DNA of 64,000 nt from Amycolatopsis acidicola (GCF_007713735.2 NZ_VMNW02000013.1:80348-144347); one strand, 5' to 3'; positions 9,209 to 19,707 are shown, counted from the stretch's first letter. Made by a program: numbers and translations. Notes: generated by a model not told the origin, from the letters alone.

Positions 9209-9232
9209 TCCGCGCATGCGCACGGACGGGCC
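9190..9232 (-). terminator. terminator of the S8 protease gene
   Basis: Arms GGCCCGTCCG (9203-9212) and CGGACGGGCC (9223-9232) form a strong stem. On the minus strand they are followed by GCGGTG and then six T residues. It starts 15 bases after the protease stop. Confidence 0.8.
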
Positions 9233-9246
9233 ACAGGTCTCCCCCC

Positions 9247-10434
9247 TTAACTCCCGGTGTAGAGCAGCACGTTCGGCGAACCCGAGCCGGCGCTGGTCAC
9301 CTTGCCCGTGGTTCCGGCTGCCACCAGCGCGTTCCGGACCGTCGCCGGCGTCGCGGTGGTGTGCGTAGCTAGATAGAGCGCCGCCGCGCCCGTCACATGC
9401 GGCGTCGCCATGGACGTGCCGCTGATCGTGTTCGTGGCGGTGGTGCTGCCGATCCAGTCCGACTTGATGCTGCTGCCCGGCGCGAAGATGTCCAGGCAGC
9501 TCCCGTAGTTGGAGTAGCTGGCCCTGGCATCGGTACTCGTGGTGGCGCCCACGGTGATCGCTTCGGCCGTACGTGCCGGGGAACTGTTGCACGCGCTGGT
9601 GCTTTCGTTGCCACCCGCGACGGCGAAGGTGACGCCCGCGGCGATGGCGCTCTTCACCGCGTTGTCCACCGACGTCGAGGCGCTGCCGCCGAGCGACATG
9701 TTCGCGACGGCCGGTTTGACGGCGTTCTGCGCCACCCAGTCGATCCCGGCGATGACCCCGGCGTACGAGCCCGAGCCGGAGCAGTCGAGCACGCGCACCG
9801 CGGTCAGCTGCACGCCCTTCGCGAGGCCGTAAGTACTGCCGCCGACGGTCCCGGCGACGTGCGTGCCGTGGCCGTTGCAGTCGGTGGCGTTGCTGTCGTT
9901 GTCGACGAAGTCATAACCCGACTTCGCCCGCCCACCGAAATCGGTGTGGGTCAGGTTGATCCCGGTGTCGATGATGTAAGCGTGCACGTTGGAAGCCGTC
10001 GTCGAGTACGTGTACGAGCTGTCCAGCGGGAGTGAACGCTGGTCCACCCGGTCCAGCCCCCACGACGGCGGGTTGGTCTGGGTGGCGGCGATGCTGAACA
10101 CGTGGTCCTGCTCGACGTAGGCCACCGCAGGGTCTGCCGCGGCGCGTTTGGCCTGCGCCTCGGACATCGTGGCCGAGTATCCGTGCAGTGCCGTGGAAAA
10201 CTTCTGGTGCACCACGCCGCCGAGCTTCCCGGCGAGCGCGTCGACGGCCGAGGAGCCGTCCTTGAACACCACGATGTAGCTGTCCTTGATCGCGCCGATG
10301 CCGTCGGCACCGACGATGGAACCTTCCTTCGCCATCGCGGGCGCGCTCGTGGCGACGGCCGCGACCACGGCCACGGCGGACGCCAGGCCGAACGTGGCGA
10401 GGGATCTGCGCTTGCTGCGAGTGGGTTTGCGCAC
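9247..10434 (-). CDS. secreted subtilisin-like serine protease (S8) with I9 propeptide
   Basis: A 395-residue protein with an N-terminal signal peptide (basic start, then a hydrophobic stretch ending near APAMA) and an I9-type propeptide (YIVVFKDG...YVEQDHVFSI). The S8 catalytic domain has Asp in AYIIDTGIN, His in NGHGTHVAGTVGG and Ser in GTSMATPHVTGAAAL. It should be exported, self-processed and active outside the cell, like aqualysin or proteinase K. The GTG at 10434 is chosen because AAGGAGGAAC sits just upstream and it gives a clean signal peptide. A strong terminator follows. Confidence 0.93.
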   Translation of the reverse strand: MRKPTRSKRRSLATFGLASAVAVVAAVATSAPAMAKEGSIVGADGIGAIKDSYIVVFKDGSSAVDALAGKLGGVVHQKFSTALHGYSATMSEAQAKRAAADPAVAYVEQDHVFSIAATQTNPPSWGLDRVDQRSLPLDSSYTYSTTASNVHAYIIDTGINLTHTDFGGRAKSGYDFVDNDSNATDCNGHGTHVAGTVGGSTYGLAKGVQLTAVRVLDCSGSGSYAGVIAGIDWVAQNAVKPAVANMSLGGSASTSVDNAVKSAIAAGVTFAVAGGNESTSACNSSPARTAEAITVGATTSTDARASYSNYGSCLDIFAPGSSIKSDWIGSTTATNTISGTSMATPHVTGAAALYLATHTTATPATVRNALVAAGTTGKVTSAGSGSPNVLLYTGS

Positions 10435-10594
10435 GGTCCGTTCCTCCTTGGCAGGGCCGGCCCGGCAGAGGCATACCGGACCGCAAGGGGTGAAAAGCAT
10501 TCATGTGGTGAATGCGAAGCCGAGCGTAAAAGCGACATTCCCGCCCCGGAAGGGGCAGCACTCGAACAGCCCCACCCGAAAGTAGGGCGAAGGA

Positions 10595-11674
10595 TCAGGG
10601 GCGGGTTTCCAGCACGTCGAGGATCTGCCGTGCCGTCACCGCGCCAACAACACGGCCGTCGTCGTCCACGACCACGCCCAGCCCGGCGGGCGACGAGAGT
10701 GCGGCGTCCAGCGCGCCGCGGATCGCCGTGCCCTGCTGGTACAGCGAACCGCCCGCGACGAGATCGGCCTCGGCGAGCTCACCCTCCACAGTGGACTCCG
10801 GGGCGAGCCAGCCACGCGGCTGGCGCTCGGCGTTGACGGCGAGCAGCCAGTCCTGCACCGGCCCGGAGACCTGCTCCCCGAGCTCCACGGTGGCGAGGTC
10901 CTTCACCTCGACCCCGGTGGAATCCACAAAGGACAGACCACGGTAGCCCCGGTCCCTGCCGACGAACGAGGCCACGAAGTCGTCCACCGGATGCCGCAGC
11001 ACGTCCGCGGGCGTGCCGTACTGCGCGAGCTTGCCGCCCACCCGCATCACGGCCACCTTGTCACCCAGCCGCACGGCCTCGTCGATGTCGTGCGTGACGA
11101 ACACGATCGTCTTGCCCAGCTGCGACTGCACGCGCAGCAGCTCGTCCTGCAGGCCCTCCCGGACGATCGGGTCGACGGCCGAGAACGGCTCGTCCATCAG
11201 CAGCACCGGCGAGTCCGCGGCGAGCGCGCGGGCCACCCCGACGCGCTGCTGCTGGCCGCCGGAAAGCTGTGCGGGATAACGCTTTGCGAGCTCGGCGGGC
11301 AGGCCGACGGTGTCCAGCAGCTCGGCCGCCCGTTCGCGCGCCTTGCGCTTGCCCCAGCCCGACAGCAGCGGCACGGTGGCCACGTTGTCGAGCACCGTGC
11401 GGTGCGGGAAGAGACCGGCGTTCTGGATCACGTAACCGATACCGCGCCGCAGCACCGGCGGGTCGGACTCCCGCACGTCCTTGCCGTCAAGCAGCACCGA
11501 GCCGCCGGTCGGCTCGACCATCCGGTTGATCATCCGCAGCGACGTGGTCTTGCCGCAGCCGGAAGGGCCGACGAACACCGTGATCGTGCCGTCCTCGACG
11601 GTCAGGCTCAGGTCGTCGACCGCGACGGTGCCGCCGGGGTACTGCTTGGTGACGCCCCGGAACTCGATCCCCAC
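10595..11674 (-). CDS. osmoprotectant-type ABC ATPase with CBS domains (ProV/OpuCA type)
   Basis: A 359-residue ATPase with Walker A GPSGCGKTT, signature LSGGQQQRVGVARAL and Walker B VLLMDEPFSAVD, followed by a C-terminal CBS-like region (about 250-355) that in OpuA-type importers senses ionic strength. It would energise glycine betaine, choline or similar uptake. The GTG at 11674 follows GGAGG. Unusually, no permease or binding-protein gene is nearby, so it must pair with partners elsewhere. A terminator separates it from the malic enzyme upstream. Confidence 0.88.
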   Translation of the reverse strand: MGIEFRGVTKQYPGGTVAVDDLSLTVEDGTITVFVGPSGCGKTTSLRMINRMVEPTGGSVLLDGKDVRESDPPVLRRGIGYVIQNAGLFPHRTVLDNVATVPLLSGWGKRKARERAAELLDTVGLPAELAKRYPAQLSGGQQQRVGVARALAADSPVLLMDEPFSAVDPIVREGLQDELLRVQSQLGKTIVFVTHDIDEAVRLGDKVAVMRVGGKLAQYGTPADVLRHPVDDFVASFVGRDRGYRGLSFVDSTGVEVKDLATVELGEQVSGPVQDWLLAVNAERQPRGWLAPESTVEGELAEADLVAGGSLYQQGTAIRGALDAALSSPAGLGVVVDDDGRVVGAVTARQILDVLETRP

Positions 11675-11695
11675 GCCAGCCTCCTGTTTGCGGAA

Positions 11696-11727
11696 AACGG
11701 CCGGTCTCCCGAGGGAGACCGGCCGTT
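11696..11727 (-). terminator. terminator of the malic enzyme gene
   Basis: Fourteen-base arms (11697-11710 and 11714-11727), ACGGCCGGTCTCCC-GAG loop-GGAGACCGGCCGTT, followed on the minus strand by TTTTCC. It lies between the malic enzyme stop and the ABC ATPase start. Confidence 0.85.
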
Positions 11728-11749
11728 CATCACAGCCATCGGCTTCACA

Positions 11750-12949
11750 CTAGCCTGCTACTCCATCCTCCACAGCGGCCTTCGCCACCGCGGCCGCGAC
11801 CTCGGGGGCCACCCGCGGGTCCAGCGGGCTGGGCACGATCCGGTCCGGGCCGAGATCATCCTGCGCGACGGCGACGATCGCCTCCGCGGCGGCGAGCTTC
11901 ATGCCCTCGGTGATCGCGCGCGCCCCGGCGTCCAGCGCGCCGCGGAAAACCCCGGGGAACGCCAGCACGTTGTTGATCTGGTTGGGGAAGTCGCTGCGCC
12001 CGGTGGCCACGATCGCCGCGTGCTTGGCCGCGTCGTCCGGGTGCACCTCGGGATCCGGGTTCGACAGCGCGAAGACGATCGGGTCCTCCGCCATCTCGCC
12101 CAGCAGCTCGGCCTCGATGGTGGAACCGGACAGCCCGAGGAACACGTCGGCACCACGCAGCGCCTCGGCGAGACCGCCCTGCAGCCCGGCCGCGTTCGTG
12201 CTCGCCGCCAGCTGCTCCTTGATCGGGTTCAGCCCCGCGCGGCCGCGGTGGATGATGCCCTTCGAGTCCAGCAGCGTGACGTCCCCGATGCCGGCCTCCT
12301 GCAGGATCCGCGCGCAGGCGACGCCGGCCGCGCCCGCACCGGAGATCACCACGCGCTGATCCGCGATGTCGCGCCCCAGCACCAGGTTCGCGCCGCGCAG
12401 CGCGGCGAGCGTGACGATCGCCGTGCCGTGCTGGTCGTCGTGCATGACCGGGCAGTCCAGCACCTGCTTGAGCTTGTCCTCCAGCTCGAAGCAGCGCGGG
12501 GCGGAGATGTCCTCGAGGTTCACCGCGCCGTACGACGGGCGCAGCCGCACCAGCGTCTCGACGATCTCGTCCACGTCGGTGGTGTCCAGCACCAGCGGGA
12601 TCGAGTCGAGCCCGCCGAACGTCTTGAACAGCACCGACTTGCCCTCCATGACGGGCAGCGACGCGCTCGCGCCGATGTCGCCGAGGCCCAGCACGGCGGT
12701 GCCGTCACTGACCACGACCACCAGCCTGTCCGCCCACGTGTAGCGCTGGGCGAGCGAGGCCTGCTCGGCGATGGCGCGGCTGACCTTGGCCACGCCGGGC
12801 GTGTAGGCGATGGACAGGTCGCGCGGTCGCGAGATCGGCCTGGCGGCGGCCACGGAGAGCTTGCCGCCCTCGTGCCCGCCGAAGATCTCGTCGTCGGTGA
12901 CCGGCGACGTGTCCTGGTCCTGCATCACTTTCCCTGTCGTCGAAGTCAT
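11750..12949 (-). CDS. NAD(P)-dependent malic enzyme, short bacterial form
   Basis: A 399-residue oxidative decarboxylase converting malate to pyruvate and CO2. The malic N-terminal domain has YTPGVAKVSRAIAEQ and the metal-binding DDQHGTAIV stretch; the NAD-binding domain has VISGAGAAGVACARIL and ALSNPDPEVHPDDA. It is the short form without the phosphotransacetylase-like extension. The ATG at 12949 follows GGGAGGG, and an in-frame ATG at residue 9 is less well placed. It links C4 acids to pyruvate and reducing power. Confidence 0.95.
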   Translation of the reverse strand: MTSTTGKVMQDQDTSPVTDDEIFGGHEGGKLSVAAARPISRPRDLSIAYTPGVAKVSRAIAEQASLAQRYTWADRLVVVVSDGTAVLGLGDIGASASLPVMEGKSVLFKTFGGLDSIPLVLDTTDVDEIVETLVRLRPSYGAVNLEDISAPRCFELEDKLKQVLDCPVMHDDQHGTAIVTLAALRGANLVLGRDIADQRVVISGAGAAGVACARILQEAGIGDVTLLDSKGIIHRGRAGLNPIKEQLAASTNAAGLQGGLAEALRGADVFLGLSGSTIEAELLGEMAEDPIVFALSNPDPEVHPDDAAKHAAIVATGRSDFPNQINNVLAFPGVFRGALDAGARAITEGMKLAAAEAIVAVAQDDLGPDRIVPSPLDPRVAPEVAAAVAKAAVEDGVAG

Positions 12950-13241
12950 GAAAAATCCCTCCCGGGACTGCGAGCGGGGACCTCCCCGATCCCCGTGAAA
13001 AGCTCTTGCTCCTGCTGCTCGGCAGCCCGGCGCGGTGGCGCCGCCTACCGGCCAGGCGTCCGGCTCGGCCGTCCCAGCCCTTGGTGAGGCGACGGCCGCG
13101 GACGCGGCGGTCCCACCAGTGTGGCAGGCCCGCCATGGGTTGTGATCCTCAGGTGCGGCTCACATCACAAAAAAGGGCAGGTCAGGCGCCTGTTAGCAAG
13201 ACGTCCGTCCGGCTTGGTTGTCCATGGATAAGGTGAACCGC

Positions 13242-15498
<2,257 letters not shown>

Positions 15499-15499
15499 T

Positions 15500-15589
15500 T
15501 AGCGATCCGACCCGAAAGGAGGCGGATACGGTCCGCAGCCGCCCCACCCGCCGACACCCGTCTCCGCCGTGGCTGTGGTCGGATCGCTA
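15500..15589. repeat. 90-bp element with ATCCGACC terminal inverted repeats
   Basis: TAGCGATCCGACC (15500-15512) is the exact reverse complement of GGTCGGATCGCTA (15577-15589), with further pairing inside (GGCGGA with TCCGCC). A similar element of 84 bp with the same ATCCGACC/GGTCGGAT ends occurs at 47736-47819. Both are intergenic. It could be a small non-autonomous mobile element or a structured RNA or terminator. Confidence 0.55.
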
Positions 15590-15605
15590 ACAATCGGCGC
15601 CGTCC

Positions 15606-15835
15606 TAGTGTTTCGTGACCCTGTCCGGTTTACGTTGCCGTGTTTGCCCCTGCGGTCGGTGAGTTTGCCCGCTGCGTCACTGATTTTGCCGGTCCGGTCG
15701 CTGAGTTTGCCCACGGCGGCAGCGGTCGGCCAACTCGGCCACGCCCCGAGCCAACTCGGCGACGCCAGGGGCCAACTCGGCGCCCTGGCGGGCAAACACA
15801 CCCGCGCGTAAGGACCACAAGATCACGAGACACTA
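15606..15835. repeat. palindromic minisatellite element, inverted arrays of 21-bp units
   Basis: The ends TAGTGTTTCGTGA (15606-15618) and TCACGAGACACTA (15823-15835) are inverted copies (12 of 13). Inward from each end the arms stay similar (TTACG, then GTGTTTGCC) and then consist of roughly 21-bp units with core GAGTTTGCC in the left half and its inverse form GGCCAACTC in the right half, meeting near 15730. The 384-bp stretch from 15457 has no credible gene. A related direct array lies at 19871-19996. Confidence 0.75.
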
Positions 15836-15870
15836 CTTCTTTCCGGTAGTCATGCGTCTTTCCGGTGGTC

Positions 15871-16335
15871 CTATTTCTTTGCGGTAATCCAGATCGTGAT
15901 CACGGCGGTCACGACCGGTTGCCCCACGTTGTCCGTGATCGTCACCGGTACGTCGAGATCGAAACCCTCGTCCCCGAACTCCGGGATCTCCGGAAGGTCG
16001 GCGACGGCACGTAAACCGGTCTTCGCCTTGGCGACGTAGGAGACCGTCATCCCCTTCGGCAGCCAGCGATGCGTGTTCGGCACCGTCGCCTCGGCCAGCA
16101 TCCCCATCGCGATCTCCGCGAGGTTGCATGCCGCGATCGCGTGAAAAGTGCCTATGTGGTTGCGCACACCCCACCACAGCGGCGCGGTCACCTCGCAGTG
16201 CCCGGCCCGCAGTTCGCGCACACTCGGCAGCACAGTGCGGAAATACGGCACACGCAGGCACATTGCCGTCGAGAAAAGCTGCCTGCCGCCCGGCACCTTC
16301 GCCAGTCCACGCCACATGGTGAACGTTCGAGACAT
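15871..16335 (-). CDS. DUF4442 hotdog-fold protein (possible thioesterase)
   Basis: A 154-residue single hotdog domain of the DUF4442 family. A membrane-like N-terminal segment is followed by HIGTFHAIAACNLAEIAMGML, in which the Asn/Glu helix is the usual thioesterase-type active-site region, and a C-terminal beta sheet (VPVTITDNVGQPVVTAVITIWI). Acyl-CoA thioesterase or acyl-carrier binding activity is a family-level inference. The ATG at 16335 follows AAGGCGG. It is divergent from the phosphatase at 16394 with 58 bp between starts. Confidence 0.82.
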   Translation of the reverse strand: MSRTFTMWRGLAKVPGGRQLFSTAMCLRVPYFRTVLPSVRELRAGHCEVTAPLWWGVRNHIGTFHAIAACNLAEIAMGMLAEATVPNTHRWLPKGMTVSYVAKAKTGLRAVADLPEIPEFGDEGFDLDVPVTITDNVGQPVVTAVITIWITAKK

Positions 16336-16393
16336 CTCACACCGCCTTGTTACTCGTCGGTAGCAAAGCAGACCTGTGGCTATATTCGCAAGC

Positions 16394-16975
16394 GTGGACC
16401 ACGAGCTCTTCCTCCTCCGCCATGGCCAGACCGAGTGGTCCGTCAACGGACGGCACACCGGTCGCACCGACGTTCCGCTGACCGCGGCAGGCGAAAGCCA
16501 GGCCCGGTCGGCCGGGCTGACGCTGAACGGGTTGCGCAGCGGTGACGCGCTGGTGCTTTCGAGCCCGCGCCAACGCGCGGTACGCACGGCGGAGCTCGCC
16601 GGGCTGGTGGTGAACGAGACCACCGAGGACCTCGCCGAATGGGACTACGGCGACTACGAGGGCATCACCACGGCCAAGATCCGGGAAACGGTCCCGGACT
16701 GGACGGTCTGGACCGGCACGATGCCGGGCGGAGAAACCAGTGACGAAGTGAGCGCCCGTGCCGATAAGCTCCTCGCGCGGGTGCGCGCCGCTCTCGCCGA
16801 GACAGAGGTGATCCTGATCGGGCACGGACATTTCAGCCGGGTGCTGGTCGCCCGCTGGATCGGCCTGCCAGCCACCGCGGGTGTCCACTTCGGACTGGAC
16901 CCGGCCGGGGTCACGGTACTCGGCGACGAACGGGGCGAACCCAAGATCGAGAACCTGAACATCCCCCCGTCCTAG
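16394..16975 (+). CDS. gpm2: histidine phosphatase, Rv3214 (Gpm2)-like
   Basis: A 193-residue phosphoglycerate-mutase-fold enzyme: LLRHGQTEW carries the phospho-His, SPRQRAVRTA and AEWDYGDYEG follow, and GHGHFSRVLVARW supplies the second His. It closely resembles M. tuberculosis Rv3214, which acts as an acid phosphatase rather than a mutase, so a broad phosphatase role is most likely. A GTG at 16376 is possible, but TATATT at 16381-16386 ends exactly seven bases before the GTG at 16394, favouring that leaderless start. Confidence 0.92.
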   Translation: MDHELFLLRHGQTEWSVNGRHTGRTDVPLTAAGESQARSAGLTLNGLRSGDALVLSSPRQRAVRTAELAGLVVNETTEDLAEWDYGDYEGITTAKIRETVPDWTVWTGTMPGGETSDEVSARADKLLARVRAALAETEVILIGHGHFSRVLVARWIGLPATAGVHFGLDPAGVTVLGDERGEPKIENLNIPPS

Positions 16976-16986
16976 GTAGGTCCCCC

Positions 16987-17463
16987 TTGGTCCAGATCCG
17001 CCGCGTCGAAGAGTCCGATGTAGACACTGTCGTGCAGCTGGTGCACGATCTGGCCACCTACGAGAAGGCCCCGGCGGAATGCCGCCTCGACGCCGAAAAA
17101 CTGCGCGTCGCGCTGTTCGGCGAGCGCCCCGCGGTGTTCGGGCACGTCGCCGAGTCCGATGGCGAGATCGTCGGATTCATGTTGTGGTTCCTGAACTTCT
17201 CCACGTGGCGCGGGGTGCACGGCATCTACCTGGAGGACCTGTACGTGCGCCCGGAGATGCGCGGGACCGGGCTCGGCAAGAAACTACTGGCCACACTCGC
17301 CGACGAGTGCGTGCGGAACGGCTACCAGCGGCTCGAATGGTCGGTGCTGGACTGGAACCCGGCCACCGGCTTCTACAAATCGCTCGGCGCGATCCCGATG
17401 GACGAGTGGACCGTGTACCGGCTCACCGACACGTCGCTGGAGAAGCTCGCCAAATCGGCCTGA
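16987..17463 (+). CDS. GNAT family N-acetyltransferase
   Basis: A 158-residue GNAT protein. Motif A appears as LEDLYVRPEMRGTGLGKKLLATLADE with the acetyl-CoA pyrophosphate loop RGTGLG, followed by WSVLDWNPATGFYKSLGA. The pattern resembles spermidine/spermine or diamine acetyltransferases (EDLYVRPEYRG...), but the substrate cannot be fixed. TTG at 16987 is 11 bases after the phosphatase stop, with an AGGTAGG ribosome site, so the two genes are probably cotranscribed. Confidence 0.88.
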   Translation: MVQIRRVEESDVDTVVQLVHDLATYEKAPAECRLDAEKLRVALFGERPAVFGHVAESDGEIVGFMLWFLNFSTWRGVHGIYLEDLYVRPEMRGTGLGKKLLATLADECVRNGYQRLEWSVLDWNPATGFYKSLGAIPMDEWTVYRLTDTSLEKLAKSA

Positions 17464-17467
17464 AGCC

Positions 17468-17950
17468 CTACGGCTTGTCCTGCTCCTTCTCCCGCCTGGC
17501 GGCGCGGCCTTCGAGGCCGCCCCGCTCGGCGGCCTCCTCCTCGGTCTCGCCCTCCTGCTGCCCCAGCGCCCACGCGCGCGAAGGCTGACGGAACAGCAAC
17601 ACCAGGATCAGCAGGCCGACGAGGATGATCGGCACCCCCGGCCCCGGGTGTCCCGAAGGCGCGGCCATGTACCAGCCGATGCCCACGGTGATCAGCGCCA
17701 TCACGACGCCCGGCGAGCGCGCCCAGGTGTGCCCGAGCCCCAGTCCCACGGCGCACCCCAGCACCGCCAGCGCGAAGAGGATGTAGAACGCGCCCTCGGC
17801 CCACACGTTGTTCTTCGGCGTGCCGGCGCTGCCCGACGCGGCGAGCACCACGATGCCGAACACCAGCAGCCCCAGCCCCGGCAGCGCGGTGACCAGCCCG
17901 GCCAGCCGGACCTCACGGGGCGCCGGACGGATCTTGTCTGAGATCGACAC
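17468..17950 (-). CDS. four-helix membrane protein of unknown function
   Basis: A 160-residue protein with four predicted membrane spans (around residues 15-38, 50-70, 77-95 and 100-120) and a charged cytoplasmic tail rich in Glu and Arg ending EKEQDKP. No enzymatic motif is visible. The GTG at 17950 follows GGAAGG with nine-base spacing. It converges on the GNAT gene, four bases apart. An AAGCGCTT palindrome lies 35 bp upstream. Confidence 0.75.
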   Translation of the reverse strand: MSISDKIRPAPREVRLAGLVTALPGLGLLVFGIVVLAASGSAGTPKNNVWAEGAFYILFALAVLGCAVGLGLGHTWARSPGVVMALITVGIGWYMAAPSGHPGPGVPIILVGLLILVLLFRQPSRAWALGQQEGETEEEAAERGGLEGRAARREKEQDKP

Positions 17951-18255
17951 GGAAACGGGCCTTCCACCTGCGGCTGTGACCTTGCGTAAGCGCTTTCGAT
18001 GGTATGCCACCCGGTCGGCCGTTTTCGAACCGCCGCCGCCCGGGCGAAGATCGGGGTGTCGTCGACGAGCGGGCGGTCGGTCCGGGTGCACTTGTCACGA
18101 CGAGCGGTTCGGCACCGGCGATCGGAGGTCCTCCCGGCACTCGCAACGGTTACCGTGACTTCGCCGCCACCGGGCCGCTCGCGTGCCCGTGGCTCCGCAG
18201 TGACTTCGCACTCCGGGGCCCGCCCGCGGACCGGTTCTTGACCTACCCTGCGGTG
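17951..18255. other. divergent promoter region without a gene
   Basis: This region lies between the minus-strand membrane protein and the plus-strand lipid kinase. The reading frame open into the kinase is Arg/Pro/Gly-rich and looks non-coding. Besides a palindrome at 17985-17998 and the kinase -10 box at 18244-18249, nothing recognisable was seen. Confidence 0.6.
17985..17998. promoter_or_regulatory. LacI-type operator-like palindrome
   Basis: CGTAAGCGCTTTCG contains the perfect palindrome AAGCGCTT flanked by matching CG. It resembles LacI/GalR-family operators and lies about 35 bp upstream of the membrane-protein start at 17950. No LacI-family gene is adjacent, so this is a sequence resemblance only. 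Confidence 0.3.
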
Positions 18256-19164
18256 GTGCGCGCGATTCTCGTCGTCAATCCTCAGGCCACCTCGACCACC
18301 GCCGGCGGGCGGGACGTGCTCGCGCACGCCCTCGCCAGCCAGGTGAAGCTCGAGGTGGTCGAGACGGACTACCGCGGCCACGCGCTGGCGGTGGCACGCG
18401 GCGCCGCGCGGGAGGGCATCGACCTCGTCGTGGCGCACGGCGGGGACGGCACGGTGAACGAGGTGGTCAACGGGCTCCTCACGGACGGGCCCGGTGACGT
18501 GCCGGCGCTCGGCGTCGTGCCGGGCGGCTCGGCCAACGTGTTCGCGCGTGCGCTGGGCATTTCGCGGGATCCGATGGAGGCCACCCACCAGCTGCTGCGC
18601 GCCATCGAGGGCGGCCAGAGCCGGACGGTGGGGCTGGGCCTCGCGGACAAGCAGTGGTTCACCTTCAACGCCGGCCTCGGCTGGGACGCGGACGTGGTCG
18701 CCACCGTCGCCGACCGCCGCGGCAAGCAGACCAACGCGCTGTTGTACATGCGCGCCGCCGTCAGCTGCTACTTCCACCCGCCCCGCGGCAAAACGCCGCT
18801 CACCGTGCACATCCCCGGCGAAGAGCCGGTCGAGGTGCGCACGGCCTTCGTCTCCAACACCGACCCGTGGAGCTACCTCGGCCCGCGCCCGGTGCACCTC
18901 AACACCGGCACCTCGTTCGACGGCGGACTCGGCCTGTTCGCGCCGCGCACGCTGGGCCTGCCGACCGTTTACCGGCACGTGCGGCAGGCGCTGCGCACGG
19001 AGGCCAAGCATCGCGGCCGCCGCCTGGTCCGCCACGACGACCTCGCGAAACTCCGCGTCGAGGCCGAGGAGCCGGTGAACTTCCAGGTGGACGGGGACCC
19101 GGTGGGCCCGCGGACCAGGGTCGAGTTCACCAGCGTGCCCGGCGCGCTGACCGTGCTGGTATGA
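18256..19164 (+). CDS. diacylglycerol kinase-family lipid kinase (Rv3218-like)
   Basis: A 302-residue DAGK-catalytic-domain protein. Near the N terminus is VVNPQATST, then the nucleotide-binding GGDGTVNEVVNGL and GVVPGGSANVFAR, followed by the two-domain DgkB/YegS-like fold ending with VNFQVDGDPVGPRTRVEF. It probably phosphorylates diacylglycerol or a related lipid at the membrane. TACCCT at 18244-18249 sits six bases before the GTG at 18256, supporting a leaderless start; the GTG at 18253 is the alternative. The position just before whiB1 matches M. tuberculosis Rv3218-Rv3219. Confidence 0.9.
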   Translation: MRAILVVNPQATSTTAGGRDVLAHALASQVKLEVVETDYRGHALAVARGAAREGIDLVVAHGGDGTVNEVVNGLLTDGPGDVPALGVVPGGSANVFARALGISRDPMEATHQLLRAIEGGQSRTVGLGLADKQWFTFNAGLGWDADVVATVADRRGKQTNALLYMRAAVSCYFHPPRGKTPLTVHIPGEEPVEVRTAFVSNTDPWSYLGPRPVHLNTGTSFDGGLGLFAPRTLGLPTVYRHVRQALRTEAKHRGRRLVRHDDLAKLRVEAEEPVNFQVDGDPVGPRTRVEFTSVPGALTVLV

Positions 19165-19314
19165 CCGGCGCCCGCCACCGAGCCGTTTCCGGTGATCAGG
19201 GGCGGCAAAGTGCAACTTGCCGCTCGTCGACTCCAGGCCCCCGTTCACCGCACGCCTCTTCCCCCCGGAACACCGTTTCGGAGAGAAACCGCAGGTCAGC
19301 GAGTCGCTCGACCA

Positions 19315-19330
19315 GGTGAGCTGACTCACC
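19315..19330 (+). promoter_or_regulatory. CRP-type site 1 upstream of whiB1
   Basis: GGTGAGCTGACTCACC is a perfect palindrome of the CRP form GTGA-N6-TCAC. It lies about 130 bp before the whiB1 start. M. tuberculosis whiB1 is known to be controlled by CRP (Rv3676) through two such sites. Confidence 0.65.
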
Positions 19331-19364
19331 GATCTGCAAAAAACCCTTGTCGAACGCGGTGCTT

Positions 19365-19380
19365 CGTGAAAGCATTCACA
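19365..19380 (+). promoter_or_regulatory. CRP-type site 2 upstream of whiB1
   Basis: CGTGAAAGCATTCACA contains GTGA-N6-TCAC. Its centre is exactly 50 bp from site 1 and about 80 bp before the whiB1 ATG. Paired sites of this form in the same promoter strengthen the CRP assignment. Confidence 0.65.
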
Positions 19381-19452
19381 AGCACCCCAAAAAACGACCG
19401 CCATGACGACTGTGGCGCAACACGCTTGCGCCCTTAGAAGGAGCTCACAGAA

Positions 19453-19707
19453 ATGGACTGGCGCCACGACGCGGCCTGCCGAGACGAGGACCCGGAACTG
19501 TTCTTCCCCGTGGGAAACAGCGGTCCCGCCCTCTCGCAGATCGCCGAGGCGAAGACCGTATGCCACCGCTGCACCGTCGCCTCCGACTGCCTGGCCTGGG
19601 CTCTGGCCAGCGGACAGGACGCCGGTGTGTGGGGCGGTATGAGCGAGGACGAGCGGCGCGCCCTCAAGCGCCGTCGCGCTCACATCGGCATGCGCAGCAA
19701 CGCCTGA
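19453..19707 (+). CDS. whiB1: WhiB1/WblE-type [4Fe-4S] regulator
   Basis: An 84-residue WhiB protein nearly identical in pattern to M. tuberculosis WhiB1: MDWRHDAACRDEDPELFFP, cluster ligands Cys9, Cys37, Cys40 and Cys46 (CHRC...DC), GVWGGMSEDERR and a basic DNA-binding tail. The [4Fe-4S] form binds the primary sigma factor, and exposure to nitric oxide alters its DNA binding. The ATG follows AGAAGGAG. Two CRP-type palindromes lie upstream and a strong hairpin downstream. Confidence 0.96.
   Translation: MDWRHDAACRDEDPELFFPVGNSGPALSQIAEAKTVCHRCTVASDCLAWALASGQDAGVWGGMSEDERRALKRRRAHIGMRSNA

Larger units (their letters stand above)
8816..9246. other. intergenic region between transporter operon and protease
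   Basis: No convincing gene on either strand: the open frames are short, Arg-rich and lack ribosome sites. It holds a short inverted motif (GCTTCGC...GCGAAGC, 8828-8859), an AT-richer patch near 9045-9085, and at its right end a repeat and the terminator of the minus-strand protease gene. Confidence 0.6.

Noticed and set aside
8998..9372. A 124-codon plus-strand frame in the intergenic region before the protease
   Set aside because: Arg/Gly-rich, no ribosome site, and it crosses the protease terminator and runs into the protease gene on the other strand.
13140..13170. TTGTGAT...ATCACAA inverted repeat upstream of the malic enzyme as a CRP site
   Set aside because: Half-sites are 17 bp apart rather than six, so it does not fit CRP; it may still be an operator but there is no further support.
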